Assembly: GCA_035565775.1 (NCBI GenBank)
Contig: DATMRW010000023.1
Coordinates: forward strand, 310,001 to 374,000
Reading direction: 5' to 3'
Length of the DNA stretch: 64,000 nt
Origin: PRO6 sp035565775
GTDB lineage: Bacteria; Pseudomonadota; Alphaproteobacteria; Rhizobiales; Xanthobacteraceae
Of this stretch, positions 44,172 through 52,669 are shown piece by piece (the first letter of the stretch is position 1; every line of letters starts with the position of its first letter). The translations under genes and the position numbers were made by a program. The notes beneath the pieces are model-generated. The model was not told the DNA's origin. It ran no database searches and worked only from the letters and a program-made list of their open reading frames with translations.

Positions 44172-45038
44172 ATGGTCTGGCTCGATACGCTGGTGCAGGG
44201 CATTTTGCTGGGCGGCGTCTATGCGCTGTTCGCGCTTGGCCTGTCGCTGATCTTTGGTGTGATGCGGCTCGTGAACCTCGCGCACGGCGATCTCATCGTG
44301 CTCGCGGCCTTCATCGTTTTCGTCGTCATGACGAGCTTCGGCGTTTCGCTTGCGGCGGCCGCCGTTCTGACGATTGCGCTGATGTTCGCGATCGGTTTTC
44401 TCCTGCAGCGGCTGGTGCTCGAGCGCGTGCTCGGCGACGACATCATGCCGCCGCTGCTGGTGACGTTCGGCCTGTCGGTGGTGATCCAGAACGGCCTGCT
44501 TCTCGGCTTCGGCGCTGACAGCCGCCGCCTGCAGGCCGGCGCATTCGAGACGCTGTCGGTCGACATTTTGCCGGGGCTCAGCATCGGCGTGGCGCCGCTC
44601 TCTGCATTGATGATCGCTGTCGGCGTCATCGTGCTGCTGCAGATCGTGTTCTATCGCACATCCCTCGGCCGCGCCTTCCGCGCCACCTCGGATGATCCGC
44701 AGATCGCGCAGCTGATGGGCATCGACCAGCGCAACGTCTATGCGATCGCGGTGGGCATCTCGCTCGCGGTGTCGGTGATCGCGGCGGTCGCCTTCGGCAT
44801 GCGCGCCAACTTCGATCCGTCGATCGGCCCGGCGCGCCTGCTCTATGCCTTCGAGGCGGTGATCATCGGCGGTCTCGGCAGCCTGTGGGGCACGCTGATC
44901 GGCGGCATGGTGCTGGGCGTCGCGCAGACCGTCGGCGCGCGGATCGATCCCGAATGGCAGATCCTGGCCGGGCATCTGGCTTTCCTCGTGATGCTGTTCA
45001 TCCGGCCGCGTGGCCTGTTTCCGGCGAGGCAGCCGTGA
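44172..45038 (+). CDS. ABC transporter permease (LivH-like)
   Basis: A 288-residue inner-membrane permease with about eight helices. The N terminus LVQGILLGGVYALFALGLSLIFGVMRLVNLAHGD is diagnostic of LivH, and the C terminus has FEAVIIGGLGSLWGTLIGG, the coupling-helix region. It starts at ATG 44172 with GAAGG close upstream; a GTG at 44163 overlapping the previous stop is possible. The stop overlaps the next start (TGATG). Confidence 0.94.
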   Translation: MVWLDTLVQGILLGGVYALFALGLSLIFGVMRLVNLAHGDLIVLAAFIVFVVMTSFGVSLAAAAVLTIALMFAIGFLLQRLVLERVLGDDIMPPLLVTFGLSVVIQNGLLLGFGADSRRLQAGAFETLSVDILPGLSIGVAPLSALMIAVGVIVLLQIVFYRTSLGRAFRATSDDPQIAQLMGIDQRNVYAIAVGISLAVSVIAAVAFGMRANFDPSIGPARLLYAFEAVIIGGLGSLWGTLIGGMVLGVAQTVGARIDPEWQILAGHLAFLVMLFIRPRGLFPARQP

Positions 45039-46111
45039 TGAAGCACACGATGATGAGCGGCAAGGCATCGTCCGCGCCGGCGTGGCGGCAGGAAACCGGC
45101 ACCGCGGCCTCGCGCTGGTTCGCCGTTGCGGCGGCGGTCCTGATCGCTGCGCTGGTCGTGCTGCCCGCCTATGCCTCGCGCAGCCTGATCCAGGATCTGA
45201 TTTTCGTCCTGACGATGCTGACGCTGGCGCAGCTCTGGAACGTGATTGCCGGATGGGGTGGCCTGATCTCCGTCGGCCAACAGGCCTTTGTCGGCCTCGG
45301 CGGCTATGCCCTGTTTGGCGCGACGGTGCTGGCGGGCGTTGATCCGCTGCTCGCCGTTCCCCTGGCCGGCGTGTTCGCCGCGATCGCGGCGGCGCTGGTC
45401 GGGCCGCTGCTGTTTCGCCTCGAGGGGCCGTATTTCGCCATCGGCAGCTGGGTGATCGCCGAGGTCTTTCGGCTCCTGTGCGCGCAGTTCAAGCCGCTCG
45501 GCGGCGGCACCGGCGTGTCGCTGCCGAAATCGGCGCTGATGGATATGGCCGGGCTGCAATGGGTGCAAAGCCTGTTGTCGCTGCGCCCGGCGGCGGCGCG
45601 GGATGTCGTCGTCTACTGGCTCGCGCTGTTTGTCGCCGTGCTGGTGACGGCCTGCATCTATCTGTTCGTGCGCTCGCGCTACGGCCTGGCGTTGGTCGCC
45701 TCGCGCGATGCCAACGGCGCGGCGCGCAGCGTCGGCGTGCGCACCGAGCGCATTCGCTATGCGCTGTGGATCATCGTCGGCTTCGCCACCGGCGTCGTCG
45801 GCGCGATCGCCTACCTGCAAAAGGCTCGCATCTCGCCGGATGCCGCCTTCAGCGTCGTCGATTGGACCGCCTATGTGCTGTTCATCGTCATCATCGGCGG
45901 CGTGCGCACGATGGAGGGGCCGATCGTCGGCGTGCTGGTGTTCTGGGCGCTGCTTTACTACCTCGCGCAGTTCGGCAGCCTTTACCTCTTGACGCTCGGC
46001 GTGCTGGCGATCGGCATGATGCTGTTTGCGCCGAAGGGCATCTGGGGCAGCGCCGCCGCGCGCTTCGGCTGGCAGGCCTTTCCGGTCACGCGCCGGCTGT
46101 TCCGCAAGTAG
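45038..46111 (+). CDS. ABC transporter permease (LivM-like)
   Basis: A 357-residue second permease of the importer, with about ten helices. A polar N-terminal segment of about 30 residues precedes FAVAAAVLIAALVVLPAYA. Family segments are LWNVIAGWGGLISVGQQAFVGLGGYA and the C-terminal VLFIVIIGGVRTMEGPIVGVLVF. It is translationally coupled to the LivH-like gene. It ends the catabolic operon, followed by a strong bidirectional terminator. Confidence 0.94.
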   Translation: MKHTMMSGKASSAPAWRQETGTAASRWFAVAAAVLIAALVVLPAYASRSLIQDLIFVLTMLTLAQLWNVIAGWGGLISVGQQAFVGLGGYALFGATVLAGVDPLLAVPLAGVFAAIAAALVGPLLFRLEGPYFAIGSWVIAEVFRLLCAQFKPLGGGTGVSLPKSALMDMAGLQWVQSLLSLRPAAARDVVVYWLALFVAVLVTACIYLFVRSRYGLALVASRDANGAARSVGVRTERIRYALWIIVGFATGVVGAIAYLQKARISPDAAFSVVDWTAYVLFIVIIGGVRTMEGPIVGVLVFWALLYYLAQFGSLYLLTLGVLAIGMMLFAPKGIWGSAAARFGWQAFPVTRRLFRK

Positions 46112-46130
46112 GGTTGCGGCCTTCACAACG

Positions 46131-46166
46131 AAGAAAGCGCGATCCCGTGGGACCGCGCTTTCTTTC
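46131..46166. terminator. Bidirectional terminator between operon 2 and hemA
   Basis: A perfect 9-bp stem GAAAGCGCG (46133-46141) with CGCGCTTTC (46154-46162), with T-rich sequence on the plus side and A-rich on the other. It serves both convergent units. Confidence 0.88.
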
Positions 46167-46196
46167 TGATCGGATTCTGTTTTGCGAGGCTAGGCC

Positions 46197-47426
46197 TCAC
46201 TCGGCGGCCATCGCCTTGTTGCGAAACGGCAGGCCGAGCTGGCCCCAGACCTGCACCATCGCCTCCGCCAGGCGGTCGATCAGCGCATCGTCGTGATACG
46301 GCGAGGGCGTAATGCGCAGCCGCTCGGTGCCCTTGGCGACGGTGGGATAGTTGATCGGCTGGATATAGATTCCGTGCTCGTTCAGCAAAAGGTCGCAGGC
46401 GCGCTTGCAGCGCTCCGGATCGCCGACGAAGATCGGCACGATGTGGGTCTCATTCGGCATCACCGGCAAGCCGGCGGCGGACAAAATCGCCTTGACGCGG
46501 GCGGCGCGGTCCTGATGGCGGTCGCGCTCGTGCTGCGACGATTTCAGGTAGCGGATCGCCGCGGTCGCGGCCGCGCAGACCGGCGGCGGCAGCGAGGTGG
46601 TGAAGATGAAGCCCGGCGCGTAGGAGCGCACGGCGTCGATCAGGTTCTTGTTGCCGGTGATGTAGCCGCCGAGGCAGCCGAACGCCTTGGCCAGCGTGCC
46701 CTCGATGACATCGATGCGGTCCATCACGCCGTCGCGCTCGGAAATGCCGCCGCCGCGCGGGCCGTACATGCCCACCGCGTGGACTTCGTCGACATACATC
46801 ATCGCATTGTACTTTTCGGCGAGATCGCAGAACCGCTCGAGCGGCGCGACGTCGCCATCCATCGAGTACAGGCTTTCGCAGACGATCAGCTTCGGCCGGT
46901 CATTGCCGGCGGCGCGCAGCAGTTCTTCGAGATGGTCGGCATCGTTGTGACGGAAGATGAGGCGCTCGCAGCCGGACTGGCGAACACCCTCGATCATCGA
47001 ATTGTGGTTGAGCGCATCCGACAGGATCAGGCAGTTCGGGATCAGCTTGGCGAGCGTCGAAATGCCGGTCTGGTTCGAGACGTAGCCGGAGGTGAATACC
47101 AGCGCGGCTTCCTTGCCGTGGAGGTCGGCAAGCTCGGCTTCCAGCGTCGTGATGGCGTTGTGTGTGCCGGCAATGTTGCGGGTGCCGCCCGCGCCGGTGC
47201 CGACGCGCGTTGCCGACTGGACCATTGCACCGACCACCTGCGGGTGCTGGCCCATGCCCAGATAGTCGTTCGAGCACCAGATCACGACCTCGCGCGTGCC
47301 GTTCGGCGAGTGCCAGAGGGCGTGGGGGAACCGGCCGGCCATCCGCTCAAGATCGGCGAAAACCCGGTAACGTCGCTCCTCATGCAAGCGGTCGAGCGCG
47401 TCGCTGAAGAACTGATCATATGTCAT
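46197..47426 (-). CDS. hemA: 5-aminolevulinate synthase
   Basis: A 409-residue PLP enzyme condensing glycine and succinyl-CoA to 5-aminolevulinate, the first step of alphaproteobacterial haem synthesis. The PLP lysine is in EGTLAKAFGCLGGY (about residue 247); other signatures are CSNDYLGMGQHP, GTGAGGTRNIAGTH, SDALNHNSMIEG and YVDEVHAVGMYG. It starts at ATG 47426 (MTYDQFFSDALD), three codons inside a longer frame. It is convergent with the catabolic operon. A FixK/FNR-like box about 290 bp upstream suggests oxygen-responsive control. Confidence 0.97.
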   Translation of the reverse strand: MTYDQFFSDALDRLHEERRYRVFADLERMAGRFPHALWHSPNGTREVVIWCSNDYLGMGQHPQVVGAMVQSATRVGTGAGGTRNIAGTHNAITTLEAELADLHGKEAALVFTSGYVSNQTGISTLAKLIPNCLILSDALNHNSMIEGVRQSGCERLIFRHNDADHLEELLRAAGNDRPKLIVCESLYSMDGDVAPLERFCDLAEKYNAMMYVDEVHAVGMYGPRGGGISERDGVMDRIDVIEGTLAKAFGCLGGYITGNKNLIDAVRSYAPGFIFTTSLPPPVCAAATAAIRYLKSSQHERDRHQDRAARVKAILSAAGLPVMPNETHIVPIFVGDPERCKRACDLLLNEHGIYIQPINYPTVAKGTERLRITPSPYHDDALIDRLAEAMVQVWGQLGLPFRNKAMAAE

Positions 47427-47769
47427 GGCAAACACTCAGAAGCGCGGACTATCGAAAAAGCCAGTCCATCAACCTTTTAGAGCTTTTCCAGCTTTGCTGT
47501 CGAGGCTGAAAACCGCAGCGCGGCCATGCCGGCGGGTCCGGCAGGCCGGGAGGGTCTGGGAGCGCTCTCAAAAGGTCATGATTGTCAAAGGGTTGGGGTA
47601 GTTTTCTCGGCAGGCGTTCAGGTGCCCCGATGGTCCCCATCGCGGACGAAAGTTCCACATCGCTCGGCTCCCGTTCATGGCGGGCAACCTAGCCCGCTCC
47701 CGGCAAGAGGAACCTTGCGCCAGCGCAAGTTCGAGGCGATGCGCACAGGACAAGGGCGGATATTGGCGT
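47427..47769. other. hemA upstream region
   Basis: 343 bp between hemA and the end of the MBL-fold gene, both on the minus strand. No protein gene is convincing. It holds the FixK-like box at 47715-47728 with a -10-like TAGGTT, and a second possible -35 (TTGACA on the minus strand near 47585) without a good -10. Confidence 0.5.
47686..47728 (-). promoter_or_regulatory. FixK/FNR-like box and -10 upstream of hemA
   Basis: TTGCGCCAGCGCAA (47715-47728) is a perfect 14-bp palindrome of the form TTG(A/C)-N6-(T/G)CAA used by FixK2-type regulators. On the minus strand TAGGTT (47691-47686) lies with its centre 33 bp downstream, so the box would be near -42, the activating position. Confidence 0.5.
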
Positions 47770-48834
47770 TCAGGTCGACTTAAAGCGGACGATGCCGTCG
47801 TCGCTCTCGATCGCGATCAGGCGGCCCTCGACCAGCATGTAGTTGACGTGGGCAATCAACTCCCCGGCAGCGAAGCCGGTCTGGTGCGCGTCCAGCGTGT
47901 GCTTGAAGAACACAACCGGGACGAGCTCGGCGGAGGTTTGCGGCGTCTCGCGGCAGGCCTCGGCAATACGCTCGCAGCGATCCTCGTGGTGATCGGCAAG
48001 CTGCTTGATCCGGGTCTTCAGCCCGTAGAACGGCACGCCGTGACCCGGCAGCACCAGCGCATCATAGGGCAGGGTGGTGGTGAGGCTGGCGAGCGAAGCC
48101 AGATACTCGCCGAGCGAGTTCTGATCCGGCTCGACGGCCCAGACGCTGACATTCGGCGAGATCTTGCTGAGCACCTGATCGGCCGACAGGAACAGTTTGT
48201 CGGCGGCGCAATACAGCATCACCTGATCGAGAGCATGGCCGCCGCCGGTGATGACCTTGAAGCGACGCTGGCCGATTGCCAGCTCGTCGCCGTTGGAAAT
48301 GCGGTGGTAGGACGGCGGCAGGCTCGAGACCCGCTTGAGATAGTCCTGACCGCGGCCAAGGAGCTGCTCAGTGATCTCCTCGTCCATGCCGTGCCGGCGG
48401 AAGAACAGCCGCTGCGCCAGCTTGCGATCCTCGGTGCCGCGGTTCTGGTGATAGACGCTCTGCAGGTACTCGACCTGCGACATCATCAGCTTGCAATTGA
48501 AGCGGTCGACGACCCAGCCCGCGAGTCCGACATGGTCGGGATGGGAGTGCGTGACGATCAGCCGGGTGATCTTCATGCCCTTCAGCGCGCCGTCGAACAG
48601 CTTCGTCCAAGCGGCGATGGTTTCCTCGTTGCCGAAGCCCGCATCGACCATGGTCCATCCGTCGCCGTCGGCCAGCAGATAGACGTTTACGTGGTTGAGC
48701 CGGAACGGCAGCGCGAGCCGGACCCACAGGACGCCGGGCGCGACCTCGATGACCTCTTCGGGACCCGGCGGCGTCTCGAAGGGATAGCGAAGGGCCTGCG
48801 GCGGGATCGGCAAAATATCGGATTTCGTGTCCAT
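47770..48834 (-). CDS. MBL-fold metallo-hydrolase
   Basis: 354 residues. The dinuclear metal motif THSHPDHVGLAG (HxHxDH, about residues 96-101) is complete, with VDAGFGNE upstream, a further metal His in ITGGGHALDQ and VLPGHGVPF in the C-terminal part. An added C-terminal helical winged domain (about 280-354) is typical of LACTB2-like proteins acting on thioesters or nucleic acids. The substrate is unknown. It lies between bioB and hemA on the same strand with an inverted repeat upstream. Confidence 0.9.
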   Translation of the reverse strand: MDTKSDILPIPPQALRYPFETPPGPEEVIEVAPGVLWVRLALPFRLNHVNVYLLADGDGWTMVDAGFGNEETIAAWTKLFDGALKGMKITRLIVTHSHPDHVGLAGWVVDRFNCKLMMSQVEYLQSVYHQNRGTEDRKLAQRLFFRRHGMDEEITEQLLGRGQDYLKRVSSLPPSYHRISNGDELAIGQRRFKVITGGGHALDQVMLYCAADKLFLSADQVLSKISPNVSVWAVEPDQNSLGEYLASLASLTTTLPYDALVLPGHGVPFYGLKTRIKQLADHHEDRCERIAEACRETPQTSAELVPVVFFKHTLDAHQTGFAAGELIAHVNYMLVEGRLIAIESDDGIVRFKST

Positions 48835-48903
48835 GCCCTCCGGCTTAGCCGGACTATCGGCCGCGCGCTAGTGGAATCAGGCGCATTCGGCCCCGGCTTT
48901 GGG

Positions 48904-48933
48904 CGCATGACGTCAATGTGCGGACGTCATGCG
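48904..48933. repeat. Inverted repeat upstream of the MBL-fold gene
   Basis: Perfect 11-bp arms CGCATGACGTC (48904-48914) and GACGTCATGCG (48923-48933) with an 8-nt loop. No T-run follows on either strand, so this is an operator or an RNA stem rather than a standard terminator. Confidence 0.6.
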
Positions 48934-48974
48934 AATGCGCGGGCGGCCGCGGCCGGGGCGAGGCGAAACCGCGC

Positions 48975-50054
48975 TCAGACCGCCTGGCCGAGCGGCTGCG
49001 ATCCGGCGCAGGACGATGCCGGTTCCGCAGCGTCTGCGCAGCCGCAGCCGCTCGCCGCCCGCTGCAGGCCGGACTTGATGCCGAGCCGCGCGAGCAGATC
49101 GGTATCCCGGTCTTTCTGGGGATTTTTGGTCGTGAGCAGCACGTCGCCGATGAAGATCGAGCAGGCGCCGGCAAGGAAGCACATCGCCTGCAATTCGTCG
49201 GTCATGTACTGGCGTCCGGCGGAGAGGCGGACGACGCTTTTCGGCATCATGATGCGCGCGACCGCGATCATGCGCACCAGCGCGATCGGGTCCGGCCGCT
49301 CGGCGGTGTCGTTGACCGGCACGCCCTTGACCTCGTTCCACAGGTTGATCGGGACGCTTTCCGGGTGCGTCGGCATATTCGCCAGAAGCACCAGCATGCC
49401 GAGCCGGTCCTCGACCTGCTCGCCCATCCCGATGATGCCGCCGCAGCATACCTTGAGCCCGGCCTCGCGGGCGTGGGCGAGGGTGTCGATGCGCTCCTGC
49501 AGGGTGCGGGTGGTGATGATCTTGCCGTAGTATTCGGGCGAGGTGTCGACGTTATGGTTGTAGAAATCGAGACCGGCTTCGCGGAGCTGCGCGGCCTGCT
49601 CGGGCGTCAGCATGCCGAGCGTGGCGCAGGTTTCCATGCCGAGTGCCTTGACCTCGCTGACCATCTCGCAGACCCGTTCGATGTCGCGCGGCTTGGGGCT
49701 GCGCCATGCGGCCGCCATGCAGAAGCGCTCGGCGCCGGCATCGCGGGCGCGCCGCGCCGTCTCGACGACGTCGCACTGCTCCATCAGCTTGGTCGCCTTG
49801 AGGCCGGTGTCGTATTTCGCGCTCTGCGAGCAGTAACCGCAATCTTCGGGGCAGCCGCCGGTCTTGATGCTGAGGAGGCTCGCAGTCTCGACGTGGTTGG
49901 GATCAAAATTCTGGCGGTGGATGCTCTGCGCCTGAAACATCAGGTCGGCGAACGGCAACTGATAGAGCGCCTCGGCCTCCTCGCGCGTCCAGTCATGACG
50001 AATGCCGGCGGGCGAAGCGGTGAGGTCGCTATGCGACGCGGGATGAGCGGTCAT
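48975..50054 (-). CDS. bioB: Biotin synthase
   Basis: A 359-residue radical SAM enzyme inserting sulfur into dethiobiotin. The [4Fe-4S]-SAM motif is GGCPEDCGYCSQS (about 66-78); the auxiliary cluster residues lie in YNHNVDTSPEYY, CCGGIIGMGE and RLSAGRQYM. The start at 50054 has AAAGGA six bases upstream on the minus strand. The C terminus carries a short Cys-containing tail (SGCGCADAAEPASSCAG) beyond the barrel, seen in some alphaproteobacterial BioB proteins. No other bio genes are nearby. Confidence 0.96.
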   Translation of the reverse strand: MTAHPASHSDLTASPAGIRHDWTREEAEALYQLPFADLMFQAQSIHRQNFDPNHVETASLLSIKTGGCPEDCGYCSQSAKYDTGLKATKLMEQCDVVETARRARDAGAERFCMAAAWRSPKPRDIERVCEMVSEVKALGMETCATLGMLTPEQAAQLREAGLDFYNHNVDTSPEYYGKIITTRTLQERIDTLAHAREAGLKVCCGGIIGMGEQVEDRLGMLVLLANMPTHPESVPINLWNEVKGVPVNDTAERPDPIALVRMIAVARIMMPKSVVRLSAGRQYMTDELQAMCFLAGACSIFIGDVLLTTKNPQKDRDTDLLARLGIKSGLQRAASGCGCADAAEPASSCAGSQPLGQAV

Positions 50055-50200
50055 TGCCGTCCTTTCAAGTAGCTGCGACGGCCCAATCACGGCCACCTGG
50101 CAGAAATCTATGCGGCACGCCGTCGAAAAATTCTAGTGGCGGTCCACTTACAGTCTTCGCGGCGGCAATGCGGCGAAATCGGGGCGCGGGCCGCCTAGAC

Positions 50201-50232
50201 GAAAAAACCCCGCATTTGCGGGGCTTTTTTGT
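50201..50232 (-). terminator. Rho-independent terminator of the chemoreceptor gene
   Basis: GC stem CCCCGCA / TGCGGGG flanked by A6 on the left and T6 on the right, so functional on either strand. It lies just past the end of the minus-strand chemoreceptor gene. Confidence 0.92.
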
Positions 50233-50258
50233 AACCGTTCGGGGTTGCAGCCGCCGGA

Positions 50259-52403
50259 TCAGGCGGCGCGAATGCCGCTCAGGAAGGAGTCGATTTCCTG
50301 CCGGAGCAATTCCGCCTCGCGGCGCAGCGCCTCGGATGCGTTGAGAACGCTCTCGGCGGTTGTGCCGGCGTCGTGGGACATCTGGCTGACGCCGACGATG
50401 TTGCTCGACACTTCGCTGGTGCCGCCCGCCGCGTGATGGATGTTGCGGGCGATCTCGCGGGTCGCGACCCCTTGCTCCTCGACGGCCGCCGCGATTGCGG
50501 TGGCGACTTCGTTGATGGTGCCGATGGTGTCGCCGACGCTGCGGATGGCGGTGACGGCGGTGCTCGTCACGTCCTGCATGTCAGCGATCTGCGCGCGGAT
50601 CTCCTCGGTCGCCTTGGCGGTCTGGTTGGCGAGGCTCTTCACCTCGGAGGCGACCACGGCGAAGCCGCGGCCGGCCTCACCGGCACGGGCCGCTTCGATC
50701 GTCGCGTTCAGCGCCAACAGGTTGGTCTGCGAGGCGATGTTCTGGATCAGATCGACCACGATGCTGATGCGGCTCGCGCTTTCGGCGAGGCTCTGCACGG
50801 TGGCATCGGTCTGGCTGGCCTCGTTCACCGCCTTGGTGGCGATCTCGGCCGAGCTCGTCACCTGGCGGCTGATTTCCGCGATCGAGGACGATAGTTCTTC
50901 GGTGCCGGCCGACACGGTCTGAACGTTGACGGAGGTTTCTTCCGCCGCCGCCGCCACCGTATTCACCAGCGCGCTCGACTGCTGGGCCGTCTTGGACATG
51001 CTCTGCGCGGTGTCCTGCATCGAATTGGCCGAGGCCAGCAGGCCGCCCAGGGCATTTTGCACGGTGCGCTCGAATTCCTCGATCCGATGTTCGATCCGGT
51101 TGGTGCGCTCGACCTTGGCGATGCGGTCGCGCTCCTGCTCTTCGCTGAGGGCCCGCGAGCGGCTCATGCTGTCGCGGAAGACATCGAGCGAGGAAGCCAT
51201 GACGGCGATCTCGTCGCGCTGGCGCCCGTGTTCGATCTTGACGTTGAGATCGCCTTCCGAGAGCCGCTTCATGGCGTGCTGCAGGCCGCCGATCCGGCGC
51301 AGGATGTTGCGCCCGACATAGAGCCAGACGAACAGGGCCGAGCCGACCAGTGTCAGCGCACCGAGCGCCAGCATCACGACAGTCGCGGTTGAGACCTGCT
51401 GGTTGACCTGTGCGCCGGAGGTGTCGGTATCGACGCGGACGTTGTCGACCAGCTTGTTGACCGAAACGCCGAGGCCGATATTGAGGCTGCGCGCGGCGTT
51501 GACGATCAGCTGGCCGTAGTCGACGGCATCCAGCTCCTTGCGGCGAGCCTCGAAGATGCCGGTCTTGGCATCCGCGAATTTGATCAGCTTCTCGACCGCA
51601 GCCGGAATGCCGGAATCGGGCTTGATCTGGTCGAGGATGGTGGTGTTCGACGTCAGCTTGGTGATCGTCTCCTCGGCCTTGCGCTTCATGACGTTGATGC
51701 TCTCAACCTCGGAAGTCGCCGCAGCCGAAAGCAGCTGGGAGACCAGCAGGTTCGAGCTCGAGACGATTTCGGTGAGGCTCTCCGCCACCAGCATGTCCTG
51801 CGAAGCGGTTTCGCTGGAGAAGTGGCCCGATGCCAGCGCCGCATTCACCTGGCTCTGCGCTGTATGCAGCGCCGGCGCTGCCACCTTTGTCACATCGGCA
51901 TGGGCGGTCTGCAGGGCGTAGACCAGTTCGCTGCGCTGCGTCGCCGTCTTGATCCGGTCGAGGCCCGCTTCCTCAAGCTTGCTGATCATTTCGTTGATGC
52001 TTTTGACCGTCTCGCTCAGCGCCGCCACCGTGTCCTTGTGGGCGCCGAGCTCGATGATCTCCTTCAGCTTCTCCGTAACGGTGTTCTGCGTCTGCTGAAG
52101 CTTTTGGGCGCGTTCGCGCAGCCGATCGGCGTTCTCGGCCGTCAGCAGCAATGGCGCCTCGGTCGAGAGCATCGCGCTCTGGGTCTGGAGCTGAAGGCTC
52201 GCGCTCAGCCGCGGGATATCCCGGCTGCTGAGGTCGGACATCTGGGTCCGCAACTGGTCGAGCAGCAGGCTGGCGCCCGCGCTGATAGCAATGGCCATGC
52301 CCGCAATGACCGCAAAGGCCAGAAAGAGACTGCCACTTATCCCCATCCGCAAACGCGGAAATAAGCGATTAAGAAAAGTTTTGCTTCCCACCGAAATTGC
52401 CAT
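50259..52403 (-). CDS. Methyl-accepting chemotaxis protein
   Basis: A 714-residue transmembrane chemoreceptor. Helix 1 is about residues 23-45 (SLFLAFAVIAGMAIAISAGA), followed by a long helical periplasmic sensing domain of about 300 residues. A second helix (VVMLALGALTLVGSALFVWLYV) leads to a HAMP domain (RIGGLQHAMKRLSEGDLNVKI) and a cytoplasmic signalling hairpin with NLLALNATIEAARAGEAGRGFAVVASEVKSLA. There is no C-terminal NWETF-type CheR tether. A canonical flagellar sigma-28 promoter lies 140 bp upstream, tying expression to motility. A terminator follows. Confidence 0.95.
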   Translation of the reverse strand: MAISVGSKTFLNRLFPRLRMGISGSLFLAFAVIAGMAIAISAGASLLLDQLRTQMSDLSSRDIPRLSASLQLQTQSAMLSTEAPLLLTAENADRLRERAQKLQQTQNTVTEKLKEIIELGAHKDTVAALSETVKSINEMISKLEEAGLDRIKTATQRSELVYALQTAHADVTKVAAPALHTAQSQVNAALASGHFSSETASQDMLVAESLTEIVSSSNLLVSQLLSAAATSEVESINVMKRKAEETITKLTSNTTILDQIKPDSGIPAAVEKLIKFADAKTGIFEARRKELDAVDYGQLIVNAARSLNIGLGVSVNKLVDNVRVDTDTSGAQVNQQVSTATVVMLALGALTLVGSALFVWLYVGRNILRRIGGLQHAMKRLSEGDLNVKIEHGRQRDEIAVMASSLDVFRDSMSRSRALSEEQERDRIAKVERTNRIEHRIEEFERTVQNALGGLLASANSMQDTAQSMSKTAQQSSALVNTVAAAAEETSVNVQTVSAGTEELSSSIAEISRQVTSSAEIATKAVNEASQTDATVQSLAESASRISIVVDLIQNIASQTNLLALNATIEAARAGEAGRGFAVVASEVKSLANQTAKATEEIRAQIADMQDVTSTAVTAIRSVGDTIGTINEVATAIAAAVEEQGVATREIARNIHHAAGGTSEVSSNIVGVSQMSHDAGTTAESVLNASEALRREAELLRQEIDSFLSGIRAA

Positions 52404-52541
52404 GGAGCCCCCGCGCCGCTCGGCGTTTTTGATATTTCGGCCAGTATTTACCCCCGCGGGTTAACAAATCGGTCCACTTTTCGGTCGATTTTCGGAAAGT
52501 TGGGAAGAGAGGCAGCGAAAAGGCAAACGTTTGGCCCGCCA

Positions 52542-52568
52542 TTATCGGCACGTTTTCGCCACAATTTA
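52542..52568 (-). promoter_or_regulatory. Flagellar sigma-28 (FliA) promoter for the chemoreceptor
   Basis: On the minus strand TAAA (52568-52565), exactly 15 bp, then GCCGATAA (52549-52542): an exact match to the TAAA-N15-GCCGATAA consensus. Confidence 0.85.
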
Positions 52569-52669
52569 GCCTGGCGCTGCGAACGACTTGATAACGATAT
52601 TATCCCAGAATGGGTTGGTAATTTGCTCAGCCTCTAGAATTTTAAAGCCAACCGGTCAGTTTATCCTTC

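Noticed and set aside
48908..48915. TGACGTCA as a eukaryotic-type CRE site
   Set aside because: Meaningless in a bacterium by itself; kept only as part of the larger inverted repeat.
47677..49530. Plus-strand frame of about 600 codons opposite the MBL-fold and bioB genes
   Set aside because: Antisense artefact; both minus-strand genes carry complete active-site motifs.
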